DNA of 42,703 bases from Methylophaga sp. (GTDB lineage Bacteria; Pseudomonadota; Gammaproteobacteria; Nitrosococcales; Methylophagaceae), in assembly GCF_030651745.1 (NCBI RefSeq), contig NZ_JAUSCC010000110.1, positions 1 through 42,703 of the forward strand, written 5' to 3'. Shown piece by piece: positions 42,091 through 42,703 of the stretch (positions are counted from its first letter, which is position 1; every line of letters starts with the position of its first letter). The notes below the pieces were generated by a model. It saw only the letters and a program-made list of their open reading frames with translations, searched no databases and was not told the DNA's origin. Position numbers and translations under genes: made by a program.

Positions 42091-42566
42091 TATATATTTA
42101 AAAACGATACGTATATGGTATGTGAGTACTTAGCAACTTAATATTTGCAAAATCAGCCCTTCCTTATTAGTTGGAATCAAAATTGGCGTTTAGACATCGT
42201 CCTGCCTATTGTAAAAGTAGTTTCGGTTTGTTAAACATTACGATGACTTTCATTAATTAATAGCGAAACCAAACCATGAATGCTGATTTGATAAAAATAC
42301 TATCTCTATTGAGCAAATTATTTATGAAATGAATACCTAACCAACTTAGTTATTTAAGAAAACAAATTAGATGGTCGCAAAAAAAGCTCTCCCACTACGG
42401 CGTGGTATAGAATCCAAATAGGATCGGTTTATTAATGTGAGAACAACACTAATGTTGAATTATTGAAGCTGTGACGGTTCCAAACAAATTCTACTGTAAG
42501 TGTGAAAACTGATAATGCTTTACACTGTCAGTTCACAAGGTCGTTATTAGAAATGAGGTATTAACA
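42091..42566. other. gap after the prophage without a recognised gene
   Basis: This region is AT-rich. A TTAAAT/ATTTAA palindrome touches the end of dif at 42085-42101. I see no gene and no convincing terminator. Confidence 0.4.
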
Positions 42567-42703
42567 ATGAGCTGGAGAGAAACTGAAAACGAAAAAACCT
42601 ATTCTGATGCTGAAGTCGAACAGCGGCTTAAAGCTGAATTACCTAATTGGTATCTGGAAAATGGTTGGATCCGCCGTAAATACAAAACCAGTGGCTGGAA
42701 ATC
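42567..42703 (+). CDS. phhB: pterin-4a-carbinolamine dehydratase, 3' truncated by window
   Basis: The window ends 45 codons into this gene. The start MSWRETENEKTYSDAEVEQR and the block WYLENGWIRRKYKTSGWK match the N-terminal half of PhhB/4a-hydroxytetrahydrobiopterin dehydratases (about 110 aa). These regenerate the pterin cofactor of phenylalanine hydroxylase. GAGG lies nine bases before the ATG at 42567. The catalytic His residues are expected just beyond the window, so they cannot be seen. Confidence 0.82.
   Translation, partial: MSWRETENEKTYSDAEVEQRLKAELPNWYLENGWIRRKYKTSGWK

Overview
This window looks like the chromosome of a Gammaproteobacterium of moderate G+C. The evidence is the gene families, PmrA-type operator boxes, and a chromosomal dif site whose XerD arm is identical to that of E. 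coli as I remember it. A methylotroph-like marine genus such as Methylophaga is possible, but I cannot fix the genus from sequence alone. The dif site places the right end at the replication terminus.

Layout. Positions 1-6250 are housekeeping: ilvA, a fused secDF with a small membrane gene before it, a glutathionyl-hydroquinone reductase, and two copies of a 265-bp non-autonomous inverted-repeat element. Positions 6430-18920 hold three transcription units, each preceded by a direct-repeat box of the PmrA/BasR type. They are dgkA with an LTA-synthase-like phosphotransferase; a ten-gene overlapping operon (thermostable-hemolysin-like protein, AMP-ligase, haem-oxygenase-like diiron protein, SDR, TPR protein, PmrAB-like two-component system, cupredoxin, FTR1 iron permease, beta-barrel-like protein); and a methyltransferase with an InaA-like kinase. 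The regulator of this local regulon is probably encoded inside the second unit.

Positions 19095-28384 hold a small secreted protein, a YahK/CAD-type alcohol dehydrogenase, a MocR-type regulator, and a divergent seven-gene Nit1C cluster (nitrilase, radical SAM, GNAT, AIR-synthase-like, flavoprotein and two small proteins), the type linked to cyanide assimilation. Positions 28802-32906 are an array of integron gene cassettes with attC sites and no visible integrase. They carry two or three unknown proteins (one with a HEPN-like motif), a methyltransferase, a GNAT and a beta-lactamase-fold serine hydrolase. An LLM-type flavin oxidoreductase and a SelO-family pseudokinase follow.

Positions 36284-42079 are a complete, compact filamentous prophage (inovirus). 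It has a DUF3693-type repressor-like gene, an HUH replication protein, a presumed ssDNA-binding protein, the major coat, small coat proteins, a TspB-like adhesin, a DUF2523 protein, Zot, and an HTH protein. It lies exactly between two dif-like sites, as expected for XerCD-dependent integration. The host dif and phage attP can be reconstructed from the two hybrid sites, and the repressor-like gene runs across the left one. After a 476-bp gap, the window ends in the start of a pterin-4a-carbinolamine dehydratase gene.
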